DNA of 64,000 bases from JAFLTL01 sp964389525. Its GTDB lineage: Bacteria > Bacteroidota > Bacteroidia > Bacteroidales > Muribaculaceae. Location: contig CAYMEX010000003.1 of NCBI GenBank assembly GCA_964389525.1, positions 1-64,000 on the forward strand, written 5' to 3'. Below the pieces are notes generated by a model. The model was not told the origin of the DNA and did no database searches. It worked only from the letters and a program-made list of their open reading frames with translations. Of this stretch, positions 8,438 to 17,600 are shown in pieces (position 1 is the stretch's first letter; each line of letters opens with the position of its first letter). A program made the position numbers and the translations under genes.

Positions 8438-8776
8438 TCAGATTTTCTTAATAAAACGTTCTTTATCTCTAAGGTTCTTCTTCTCCAGATTGTTCACCAG
8501 TGCGGCAGTAAGATCGACACCCGTCTGGTTGGCGATCGCCGCCACGACCCACATCACGTCGGCCAACTCGTCGGCCAGCGAGTGCGTGCGGTCCGACGGC
8601 TTGAATGTCTGGTCGCCGTAGGTGCGCGCCATAAGCCGCGCCACCTCCCCCACCTCCTCGGCGAGCACCGCCATGTTGGTGAGGGGCGAGAAATATCCCC
8701 CGCCCACCTCATTTATCCAGTGGTCGACAGTCGCCTGCAGAGCGGCGACAGTCATGTTGTTGTCTTTATCCGCCAT
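8438..8776 (-). CDS. MazG-like nucleotide pyrophosphohydrolase
   Basis: A small all-alpha NTP pyrophosphohydrolase of 112 residues from the ATG at 8776. AVLAEEVGEVARLMAR carries the ExxE metal ligands and SLADELADVMWVVAAIANQTGVDL carries the ExxD pair, as in MazG/iMazG proteins such as the house-cleaning dCTPase/MazG group. It hydrolyses (d)NTPs to monophosphate and pyrophosphate; the preferred base is unknown. An upstream in-frame ATG at 8806 would overlap the amylase gene by 23 bp, so 8776 (7-bp gap) is preferred. It sits immediately before deoC, suggesting linked handling of deoxynucleotides. Confidence 0.87.
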   Translation of the reverse strand: MADKDNNMTVAALQATVDHWINEVGGGYFSPLTNMAVLAEEVGEVARLMARTYGDQTFKPSDRTHSLADELADVMWVVAAIANQTGVDLTAALVNNLEKKNLRDKERFIKKI

Positions 8777-8783
8777 TATAGAC

Positions 8784-10778
8784 TTATTTCTCAAGGTCGA
8801 GCACATAGACGCCGCGTGCCGGCATAAGCACCGTGCCGGTCACATCCACCACCTCGCCGGTGACGGCGTCACGGCCACGGGTGTTGTCGCCTATCACCTC
8901 CGAGAAGCGCTCCATGTCGAGCGGACGCACCGTGTCCGATCCGTTGAGCATCACCAGCACGGTGTTTTTCCCGTCGGTGCGGGCATAGACGTAGCATTTC
9001 GACTGGTTGTCGGGGGTGTAGTGCACGAGCCTGCCCTCGGTCACAGCCTTCGACGTGCGGCGCCAGTTAAGCAGCTTGCTGGCAAAGTCCCAGCACTCGT
9101 TCTGGAAAGCGTCGCGACCCTCGGCCGTGAAAGCGTTTGCCTCGTCCTCTTTCCATCCGCCCGGGAAATCGGCTCGCATGGCGTTGCGTCCGCCCATGGC
9201 TATCTCAGTGCCGTAATAGATCTGCGGTATGCCGCGTGTGGTCAGCAGGAACGCCAGCCCCTGCTTCAGCTTCCATGCCGGATCGCCGGGATTCATGAAG
9301 CGGCTTATGTCGTGGTTGTCGAGGAACGTGAGCACATAGTCGGGATCGGGTATCAGGAAGTCCTGCGTGATCACCTCGTAGAGCTTGAACAGACCGGCCT
9401 CAGAGCCCTCGGCGGTGTTGCTCTCGTTGAGGATCTCGCGCTGCGCGGTGAATGTCAGGTCGAAATCCATCACAGTCTTCAGCTTCGGGTCGGTTCCGTT
9501 CACCTTCGATCCTTTCTGCCACCATCCTGCGGCCGAGTTACGCGGGTACCACCCCTCGCCCACTATGTTGAAGTCGGGATATTCAGCCTCGACCTCGTCG
9601 CACCAGCGCGTCATGAAGTCGTAGTCGGCATAGGGGTACGTATCCATGCGTATTCCGTCGATGCGCGAGTATTCGATCCACCAGATGCTGTTCTGTATAA
9701 GATATTTGGCAAGATGACGGTTGCGCTGGTTCAGGTCGGGCATACCGGCCACAAACCACCCGTCGGTGAGTATGTCTTTCTCGGTCTGCGGAGCGTGCGG
9801 GTCGAGGAGCACCCACTTGTAGTGCGTCGTATTGACCAGGCTGCCCGGCTGACGCTTCACGCTGTTGAGTATCGAGTCACGCTCCGAAGCAGGCAGAGCG
9901 GCAAACTCCTCCATTGTCGCGGGAAGCGGCTTTCTCTCGCCGCGACGGCCGCCGAAATTTGGACGCTGCTGCCCCTGCTGGCGCCGGCTTATGCTTGCGG
10001 CATAGTCGTTCTGATTGAACCAGTCGTCGTCGGGGATATCCTCGATCCACCAGTGGGTGCTGCCCGAGTGGTTGAATATCATGTCCATGACGACCTTTAT
10101 ATTCTTGTCGTGAGCGGCATCGATCATATCGCAATACTCCTCGTTGCTGCCCAGACGCGGATCGATCATATAGAAATCAGATATGGCATAGCCGTGCGAA
10201 GCCGTCCCCTTGTTATACTGCACGGGGTTGAGCCATATTGCCGTCACGCCGAGATCGTCTATATAATCCAGATGATCCTTTATGCCCTGTATGTCGCCGC
10301 CATGATGGCCGCCACCGTTGCGACGGTCGGCGATCCACTCGCCGAGGTCGTCGTTGCCGGGATTACCGTTGGCAAAGCGGTCGGGCATGATAAGGTAGAG
10401 CACATCTTTTTTTGTGAAGCCCTGCGCGCCGGTCTTGGTGTTGCGGCCGCGCAACTCAAACTTCTGAGCTGTCGTTTTCTTCCCTTCCTTGAAATCAAAA
10501 GTAAGCGTACCGGGCTTTGCCGCATCGGCGACATCGAGATATACAAAAAGATAATTGGGATTCTTGACCTTGGCGATCTCCTTGACAGTCACGCCCGGAT
10601 AATCCTTAAGCGACACATCGGCACCGGCAATGTCCTTGCCGTAAAACATTATCTGCAATTCATGGTTTTTCATGCCGGTGTACCAGAACGGCGGATCCAT
10701 GCGCTCGACACTGACCGACCATGCGTCCTGAAACAGACAGAAAGCGGCGACAAAAAACAAAAATCTAAAAAATTTCAT
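8784..10778 (-). CDS. Secreted GH13 alpha-amylase / neopullulanase-like enzyme
   Basis: A 664-residue glycoside hydrolase family 13 enzyme with an N-terminal signal peptide (FFRFLFFVAAFCLF). Residues ~25-112 resemble the cyclomaltodextrinase N-terminal beta domain, then comes the TIM barrel. Catalytic motifs are visible: DMIFNH at 232-237, nucleophile D379 in GIRMDTY, acid/base E408 in VGEGWY, and D490 in FLDNHD. An insertion at about 262-345 is Arg/Gln/Gly-rich and not typical of the barrel. The closest known relative is SusA-type neopullulanase for starch and maltodextrins, but it is not next to its own SusCD. ATG 10778 is chosen because it opens the signal peptide. A perfect 16-bp tandem duplication sits directly in front of it. 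Confidence 0.92.
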   Translation of the reverse strand: MKFFRFLFFVAAFCLFQDAWSVSVERMDPPFWYTGMKNHELQIMFYGKDIAGADVSLKDYPGVTVKEIAKVKNPNYLFVYLDVADAAKPGTLTFDFKEGKKTTAQKFELRGRNTKTGAQGFTKKDVLYLIMPDRFANGNPGNDDLGEWIADRRNGGGHHGGDIQGIKDHLDYIDDLGVTAIWLNPVQYNKGTASHGYAISDFYMIDPRLGSNEEYCDMIDAAHDKNIKVVMDMIFNHSGSTHWWIEDIPDDDWFNQNDYAASISRRQQGQQRPNFGGRRGERKPLPATMEEFAALPASERDSILNSVKRQPGSLVNTTHYKWVLLDPHAPQTEKDILTDGWFVAGMPDLNQRNRHLAKYLIQNSIWWIEYSRIDGIRMDTYPYADYDFMTRWCDEVEAEYPDFNIVGEGWYPRNSAAGWWQKGSKVNGTDPKLKTVMDFDLTFTAQREILNESNTAEGSEAGLFKLYEVITQDFLIPDPDYVLTFLDNHDISRFMNPGDPAWKLKQGLAFLLTTRGIPQIYYGTEIAMGGRNAMRADFPGGWKEDEANAFTAEGRDAFQNECWDFASKLLNWRRTSKAVTEGRLVHYTPDNQSKCYVYARTDGKNTVLVMLNGSDTVRPLDMERFSEVIGDNTRGRDAVTGEVVDVTGTVLMPARGVYVLDLEK

Positions 10779-10810
10779 GAGAGATGAGTTAAATGAGAGA
10801 TGAGTTAAAT
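10779..10810. repeat. Perfect 16-bp tandem duplication in the amylase leader
   Basis: GAGAGATGAGTTAAAT occurs twice head to tail (10779-10794 and 10795-10810), immediately 5' of the amylase start codon on the minus strand. It would lie in the 5' untranslated leader. Confidence 0.9.
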
Positions 10811-10877
10811 ATGTGAGAAATTGTGTAAATACCCACAGCCATGTCAAAACAGTATCCGGAATGCTGTTTCAGGTTTG

Positions 10878-10969
10878 CGGGCGTACTGTCGCACGCCCCC
10901 TACAGTCAATATCAGATCAGCACTAGCGATCCGTTCTGACCGGCGTAGGGGCGTGCGAAAGTACGCCCA
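10878..10969. repeat. Composite inverted pair of family-A hairpin repeats, copy 2
   Basis: A minus-oriented family-A unit (10878-10903, one extra C) and a plus-oriented unit (10945-10969) with a 41-bp spacer that starts AGTCAATATCAGATCAGC. The spacer is alignable with that of copy 1 at 6754-6794, so the whole ~91-bp block is a repeated unit. It lies between the tricorn-like protease gene and the amylase gene, downstream of the former. Confidence 0.85.
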
Positions 10970-11004
10970 AATCCTATTCTGACACTGCCGTCAGTGAATT
11001 GTCG

Positions 11005-14000
11005 TTATTTTCCGATTTTTTCGAGAAGACGAGCTACGGCTCCCGCGAGCTGTGCGTCGTAGCCGTTGAGCACGTCGGCCGGAGCGTTGTAGATGAGCAC
11101 GTCGGGGTCGAGCTGCTTATTCTCAAGCGCGTTGCCGTCCATGTCGGCGTTGGTCACCTGCGGTATGCCGAAGACGAGCGACGGATCCACCTGGTTCTCC
11201 CACCACACGGCGGTCATGGTGCCCGGTATCGGTGCGCCCACCACTTCGCCGAGTCCGAGTTTCTGATAGGCGTAGGGAGAGCCGTGGCCGTCGGAGTAGT
11301 TGCCCTCGTTGACGAGCATCACCGACGGTTTGTACCACTGGCTGAACGGCTCGCTGCCGATATAGCGTCCGCGAGGCATGAACTTCACATACTGCTTGCC
11401 CGCAAGAAGCACGGCCAGATCGTTGTGGAGCCAGCCGCCGCCGTTGAAGCGGGTGTCGACCACGATAGCCTCGCAGTTGCGGTGGCGTCCGAACATCTCC
11501 TCATAGACCGTGCGGAAGCTCGGACTGTTCATGCCCTGCACATGCACGTAGCCGATGCGGCCGCCCGAGAGCGAGTCGACCACGTGGCGGTTGTGCTCTA
11601 CCCAGCGGCGGTAGAGCAGAGCCTGGTCAGACGACGAAGGCTTCACCGTCACGTCGCGGCGCGCGCCGTCCTTACCCTCGACCGTCAGGCGCACTTTCTT
11701 GCCAGCCTTGCCCTCGAGGAGCGTGTAATACTCCTTGCCGGCCACGATAGGCTCACCGTCGACAGCCACGATTATCTCGCCTGCCTCGACGGCGTTGCCG
11801 GTTGTCGACAGCGGACCGCCCTGAAGCACCTCGGCCACTTTCAGGCCGTCGCCCGTGTAGCTCTCGTCGTAGAAGGCGCCGAGGCTTGCCGTGCGCATCG
11901 ACGCGCCCGGAGCCGAGTAGCGGCCGCCGGTGTGCGAGGCGTTGAGCTCGCCGAGTATCTCGCTGAGCATCTCGGCATAGTCATAGTTGTTGCTGATATA
12001 GGGGAGATACTTCTCATACTCGCCGCGATAGAGCTCCCAGTCGACGCCGTGCAGATTCTCGTCGTAGAATTTCTCCTTGACCTGACGCCACATGTGGTCG
12101 AATATGTAGCGGCGCTCGGCTGCGGCGTTGTGGGCCAGAGGTGCCTCGAAATCGATGCTCTCGACCTCGCCCGATGGGAGCGACACTTTCGACATGCCCG
12201 AACTGATGTAGGCAAACCAGTCGCCATCTTTCGACGGCTCGATGCCACCGAAACCGATCCCCTTTTTGAGCAGGCGGGTATCGCCCTTCTTCAGGTCGCG
12301 CATCCACAGGTCGCCGCCACCCTCAAACGAGCTGACATAGTAGAGCTTCTCACCCTTCTTGTCGAGATAGAAGTCGCCGAGATTCGACGCATTGGGTGTC
12401 AGGCGCATCTTGCGGTAGGGAGCGTTGGCCAGATCAAACTCGAGCGGCTTGACCTCATCTTTTTTCTTCTCGTCGCCACCCTTGCCTTTCTTGTCTTTTT
12501 TGGAGTCTTTCTTCTCCTCGGCGGCTTTCTCCTCCTTCTCTTTCTTCTCCTTGTCGGCCTTCTCGGCGATCGCGGCCTCCTCCTCGCTCATGCGGAAGCG
12601 GTCGTAGGCGTCACCGTCGAAGAACATGATGTAGACATCCGACTCGGCGCCCCAGCTGCCGTGACTGCGGTAGCCCTGCTTGTCGGAGCTGTAGATCATG
12701 GCCTTGCCGTCGAGAGCCCAGCGGGCGCTGCCGTCGCTGTAGCCGCTCTTGGTCAGGTTCTCCACCTTCGAGCCGTCGGCGGCCACAAGAGCGATATCGA
12801 TGTTGTTCCAGCCTCCGTTGTCAAAGTAGCTTGCGAGGAGCCAGCGGCTGTCGGGGCTCCATGTGAAGCTCACGTCGCCGTCGGTGTAGCTGTAGTTGTA
12901 TTTACCGTCGAGAGCGGTGTTCACCTTCTTGCTGTCGACATCGATCACCTTGATCTCGGTGCGTCCCTCAAGGAAGGCCACCTTCTTGCCGTCGGGCGAG
13001 AATGCCGGCTGGAATGCGGGCGAGTCGCTGCTGTAGAGAGGCTTCTCCTCGATCTCCGAAGCATAGACAAAACTCTTCTCGTCGGGATTCTTTATCGTGG
13101 CCGTGTAGAGCTGCCACAATCCGTCGCGCTCACTGTCATAGACGAGTGTGCGGCCGTCGGCACCGAAGCTCACCACGCGCTCCTGCTCGGGAGTCGAAGT
13201 GATCTGTTTGGTCGACGCATATTTCACCGAAGTCACATACACGTTGCCGCGAAGCACAAAAGCGATCTCGTCGCCCTCGGGGCTGAGCGAGATGTGTGTG
13301 GCGCCGCGGCGCTCGATGCTCTTCACCACGTCGCGCGCATAGAGGTCGCCCGTGATCGACACCTTCACCTTCTGCGGCTGCTGGCCGGGGATGAGCGTGT
13401 AGATCTCGCCACCCTGACTGAACGCGAGCTTCTTGCCGTCGGCCGAAGCGCTGAGCGATCTCACCGGGTGCGTGGTGAACTTGGTGAGCTGGCGTTTCTC
13501 GCCGCCGTTGATATTGGAGAAATACACGTTAAGCGTGCCGTCCTCCTCGCTCACATAGTAGAAGCCGCCGTCGGTCGAGCGGTTCCACACCGGGCTCTGG
13601 TCCTGGCCGTTGAAAGTCGTCAGCTGCTTGAATGTGCCGTCCTTGGCCTTGCCGTCGGCGCCGAGGGTGAGCAGCCATATGTCCGATGTACCCGACGAGC
13701 GCTCATGCTTGCGCAGCACATCCTCGTAACCCTTGCGGTCCTGATAGAGGAGTCGGTTGCCGTCGACACTGATGCTCGTGGCCGGATATGACATGAACAG
13801 TGCCGGACGCGCGCCGGCAGTGGCCTCCACCACATAGGTCTGAGCCTGGAAGGGACCCATTGCGGCCTGCGCGTCGGCCATGATGTTTGAGCTGTAGAGT
13901 ATATGGGTGTCGTCGAGATAGGCTTTCGGTGTCTCTGAGCCCGAGTGCGTGGTGATGCGCACAGGCGTGCCACCCGTTGCCGCCACGGTATAGATGTCGA

Positions 14001-14277
14001 CCGACCCCTCGCGGTCGCTGCCGAATGCTATTGTCTTTCCGTCGGGGCTCCACACGGGCCAGCTGTCGTAGGCCGGCGATGTAGTCAGCCGCGTGGCGTC
14101 GCCGCCGCCGAACGGCACGGTGTAGATGTCGCCCTTGAATGTGAAAGCGATCGTCGATCCGTCGGGTGACAGAGCCGTATTACGCAGCCACATAGGCGAA
14201 TCCTGCGCCGTGGCCCCGATGCTTCCGAGAGCTGTCAGAGCCGCAGCTCCGGCAAGAAACATTTTTTTCATGTTCAT
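11005..14277 (-). CDS. Tricorn-like S41 protease with TolB/PD40 propeller, exported
   Basis: A protein of about 1090 residues. An N-terminal signal peptide (LAGAAALTALGSIGATA) is followed by WD40-like TolB/PD40 propeller repeats (SPDGSTIAF, SPDGKTIAFGSDREG, SPVWNRSTDGGFYY and others). Next comes a highly charged Lys/Glu/Asp insert in the second propeller, a PDZ domain near AEVLQGGPLSTTGNAVEAGEII, and an S41 tail-specific protease domain. The catalytic serine is in NEGNYSDGH, about 95 residues from the end, with RFNGGGWLHND as the oxyanion region. It matches the tricorn protease homologues of Bacteroidota, which degrade peptides, here in the periplasm. ATG 14277 fits the signal peptide; 14271 and 14295 are alternatives. 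A -7 box lies upstream at 14313-14320. Confidence 0.9.
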   Translation of the reverse strand: MNMKKMFLAGAAALTALGSIGATAQDSPMWLRNTALSPDGSTIAFTFKGDIYTVPFGGGDATRLTTSPAYDSWPVWSPDGKTIAFGSDREGSVDIYTVAATGGTPVRITTHSGSETPKAYLDDTHILYSSNIMADAQAAMGPFQAQTYVVEATAGARPALFMSYPATSISVDGNRLLYQDRKGYEDVLRKHERSSGTSDIWLLTLGADGKAKDGTFKQLTTFNGQDQSPVWNRSTDGGFYYVSEEDGTLNVYFSNINGGEKRQLTKFTTHPVRSLSASADGKKLAFSQGGEIYTLIPGQQPQKVKVSITGDLYARDVVKSIERRGATHISLSPEGDEIAFVLRGNVYVTSVKYASTKQITSTPEQERVVSFGADGRTLVYDSERDGLWQLYTATIKNPDEKSFVYASEIEEKPLYSSDSPAFQPAFSPDGKKVAFLEGRTEIKVIDVDSKKVNTALDGKYNYSYTDGDVSFTWSPDSRWLLASYFDNGGWNNIDIALVAADGSKVENLTKSGYSDGSARWALDGKAMIYSSDKQGYRSHGSWGAESDVYIMFFDGDAYDRFRMSEEEAAIAEKADKEKKEKEEKAAEEKKDSKKDKKGKGGDEKKKDEVKPLEFDLANAPYRKMRLTPNASNLGDFYLDKKGEKLYYVSSFEGGGDLWMRDLKKGDTRLLKKGIGFGGIEPSKDGDWFAYISSGMSKVSLPSGEVESIDFEAPLAHNAAAERRYIFDHMWRQVKEKFYDENLHGVDWELYRGEYEKYLPYISNNYDYAEMLSEILGELNASHTGGRYSAPGASMRTASLGAFYDESYTGDGLKVAEVLQGGPLSTTGNAVEAGEIIVAVDGEPIVAGKEYYTLLEGKAGKKVRLTVEGKDGARRDVTVKPSSSDQALLYRRWVEHNRHVVDSLSGGRIGYVHVQGMNSPSFRTVYEEMFGRHRNCEAIVVDTRFNGGGWLHNDLAVLLAGKQYVKFMPRGRYIGSEPFSQWYKPSVMLVNEGNYSDGHGSPYAYQKLGLGEVVGAPIPGTMTAVWWENQVDPSLVFGIPQVTNADMDGNALENKQLDPDVLIYNAPADVLNGYDAQLAGAVARLLEKIGK

Positions 14278-14312
14278 GTATAATGGATTGGTCATATTAA
14301 TTCTATTTCCCA

Positions 14313-14344
14313 CAAAGATATAAATATTCACAAATTCAGCGAAA
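14313..14344 (-). promoter_or_regulatory. Bacteroidales-type promoter for the tricorn-like gene
   Basis: On the minus strand a perfect TAnnTTTG -7 box (TATCTTTG, 14320-14313) is preceded at 20-nt spacing by TTTC (14344-14341), a 3-of-4 match to the -33 TTTG. It predicts a leader of about 29 nt before ATG 14277. Confidence 0.6.
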
Positions 14345-14492
14345 CAATACTCCGCGCCACAATCCACCTGCGGCGACACATCGGAAGCCACATATAGAGC
14401 ATTGATATGCAGCGTCATACTACACCACAAACACCACCGAAAACCGCATCTTTTACACTTTTGCAAAAAAATCAAAAAAATTTAATCAAAAA

Positions 14493-14523
14493 TTTGTTTC
14501 AATATCTTAAATATCTATCTTTG
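14493..14523 (+). promoter_or_regulatory. Bacteroidales-type promoter for susC
   Basis: TTTG at 14493-14496, a 19-nt spacer, then TATCTTTG at 14516-14523: a full match to the -33/-7 consensus TTTG and TAnnTTTG. Transcription should start near 14530, about 67 nt before the ATG at 14597. Confidence 0.75.
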
Positions 14524-14621
14524 ATGCGTGATTTGAGACGCACAGATCACCTTTTTGTAACGCATGCAATCATAGTTTCATAATCAATATTTTAAGATGT
14601 ATAAAAAGTTCATTACAGCAA

Positions 14622-17600
14622 TTGCTGCTTCTCTTCTCCTCAGCACCGGAGGGGGGGGGGTATCTGCTTAGTGCAGAGCCATTTGCTGCATCGCAACAGC
14701 AAACCGAACTCTGCAAAGGCATAGTCCTCGACAAGGAAGGTGAACCACTGATCGGCGCATCGGTCAGAGTCGAAGGTACTACAATCGGTGCCACCACCGA
14801 CCTCGATGGAGCTTTTTCAATAAAAGGCGTCAAGAAAGGAGCCACCGTCACTGTCACATGTATAGGTTACGCCGCTGAGTCAAAGACCTGGGACGGAACC
14901 GACCTTTATTTCACACTCTCCGAAGACCAGCAGCTGCTCGACGAGGTTGTCGTTGTCGGCTATGGCGTACAGAAGAAAGCCAACGTAACGGGTGCCGTAT
15001 CGTCGATGAAGGCAGCCGACTTTGAAGACCGCGCCGTAGCATCGATCTCGGCCGCCATGGCCGGCGAGATGCCGGGCGTCGTTGTCGTGCAGCAGTCGGG
15101 TGCCCCCGGCAGCCAGACCGGCAACATCACAATCCGCGGTAACAACACCATCAACTCGGCGTCGCCTCTGGTGATCGTCGACGGCGTGCCCGGATCGATG
15201 AACAACATCGACCCGCAGGACGTAGAGAGCATATCGGTGCTGAAAGACGCCGCATCGGCTGCCATCTACGGTGTGCAGGCCGCAAACGGTGTCATCCTCG
15301 TCACCACAAAGAAAGGTAAGCTCAACACCGCGCCGGTCATCAGCTACTCTGGATCGGTAAGCTTCACCAACGCCACAACACACCTCGATCCCGTCAACGC
15401 AAGAGACTACACAATGCTCTACCGCGAGGCGCTGCTCAACGGCAACCCCAATGCCGACGTATCGTCGTGGGACGACCGTCTCGCACAGTACGACAGAGGC
15501 GAGCTTGACCCCGTAGGCACCGACTGGTGGGACGAGACATTCAAGAGCCACGGCACCGAGACAGCACACACCGTGCAGGTAAACGGCGGATCGGCCTCCA
15601 CAACCTACATGGCATCGCTCGGCTACCTCTATCAGGGCGGCCTGCTCGACCAGACGAACTACAACCGCTACAACGCACGTGTCAACCTCGACACACAGCT
15701 CAAGAAGTGGGTGAAGTTCGGCATCAACACTTCGTTCTACCGCGGCATCTCAAAAGACGGCTACAACGGCTACTCGACAATACTGCAGCACGCGCAGCGT
15801 CTCAACGCCACAAACAAAGTCTATAACGACGACGGCGGCTTCCATGCCCCCAACGGCTTCCAGAACCCGGTGGCAGAGCGCGACAACCGCACCGGTATCT
15901 ACAAGCAGACGGCCGACCAGCTCTTCACCAACTTCTATCTCGACATCACCCCGATCGAGGGTCTGAGCATACGTCCGCTCTTCTCATGGCGCCACGACAC
16001 AACCGACCGCTACGCACAGAAGCACATACTCGAGTATGACGGAGGCACCAACAACGGCGAAAACGGACAACGCTCGGGCTACCACCGCTACTACAACTAC
16101 AACTGGATGACATACCAGGCTGTAGCCAACTACAACAAGACCTTCGCCGAGAAGCACAACCTCGCACTCCTCGCAGGCTACGAGGCACAGCGCTACATGA
16201 TACGCATCTCGGAGCTCACACGCACAGGCGGAGGCGACAACGCACTCGACCAGGTGCTCGGATCGCTCTCGACAAGCGGCATGGGCAACAAGGACTACGG
16301 CTACGACCTCAACCGCCGCTCATGGTTCGGACGCATACAGTACGACTTCGACACACGCTACCTCTTCGAGGCCAACTTCCGTGCCGACGCTTCGTCGCGC
16401 TTCCCCAAAGACAACCGCTGGGGCTACTTCCCCGCAGTGTCGGCTGCATGGCGCATCTCGCAGGAGAGCTTCATGGAGAATACACGCGACTGGCTCAGCC
16501 AGCTTAAGATACGCCTCGGATGGGGCCGCACAGGTAACGAGGAGCTCGATGATGACACATACTATCCCGGCGTGGCAACCTATGCCTACGAGAACCTCCT
16601 CATCGGACAGAATCTCTACAGCGCGCTCTACGAGGGACTCTACGTCAACAACAACCTGAAGTGGGCCACCGTGACCAACCTCGAGCTCGGCATCGAGGCC
16701 GGACTCTTCGACAACCGCCTCACATTTGAGGGATCTATCTACAAGAAGAGCACCGACGGCATGCTCCTCCAGCTCCCCGTGCAGACAGCACTCGGCGTCG
16801 ACGCACCCTACCAGAACGCAGGTAAGGTAGAGAACAAGGGTGTCGACATCACCATCGGCTACCGCGACCAGGTCAACAAAGACTGGAGCTACAACATCAC
16901 TCTCAACGCAGGCTACAACCACAACGAGATCACCAGCCTCGCAGGCACATCGCCCAACATCGACAAAGAAAATGTCTTCATGGAGGGCTACCCCGTCACC
17001 TCATACTACGGCTATATATGCGACGGTCTGTTCAAGAATCAGGCAGAACTCGAGAAGGGACCGGTGCGCACTGGCACTGAGAAGCCCGGCGACCTCCGCT
17101 ACAAGGATCTCGACGGCGACGGACGCATCACCGATGCCGACCGCACAGTCATCGGTAAGCGCATGCCCTCGTGGATGGGTGGCGTGAACGTAGGCGTCAA
17201 CTTCCGTAACTTCGACTTCTCGATGCTCTGGCAGGGCGCATTCGACTACGAGCGCTACATGAACGGCGAGGCAACACAGGCATTCTACAACAGCGGCGGC
17301 ATCAACAAGTGGCAGATGGAACAGCGCTGGACAGAGAGCAACCCCAACGGCACATATCCGCGACTCTACACCAACTTCGGCGGATCGCCCAACTCCGTTG
17401 TAAGCTCATACTGGATGGAGGATGCAAGCTACATCCGACTCAAAAACCTCACACTCGGCTACACACTGCCGATCGCGCTCACCGAGAAAATCGGCGTAAG
17501 CAAGCTCCGCGTTTACTTCAACGGCGAGAACCTGCTCACATTCTCCGATCTCTTCGACAAGGGCATCGACCCCGAGGCTCCAGCCGGACGAGGTGCATAT

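Larger units (their letters stand above)
14278..14596. other. 319-bp divergent intergenic region (protease / susC)
   Basis: No gene was found here. It holds the two opposed promoters annotated separately and an AT-rich stretch at 14455-14515 that contrasts with the GC-rich coding DNA. No hairpin repeat of family A or B is present. Confidence 0.7.

Noticed and set aside
8622..10787. Long open frame on the plus strand opposite the amylase
   Set aside because: Same reasoning: the minus strand encodes a complete GH13 enzyme with all catalytic motifs.
10999..13791. Long open frame on the plus strand opposite the tricorn-like protease (over 900 codons)
   Set aside because: It mirrors the codon periodicity of the GC-rich gene on the other strand, has no recognisable domain and a composition dominated by Val, Ala, Leu, Arg and His. 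It is a shadow frame.
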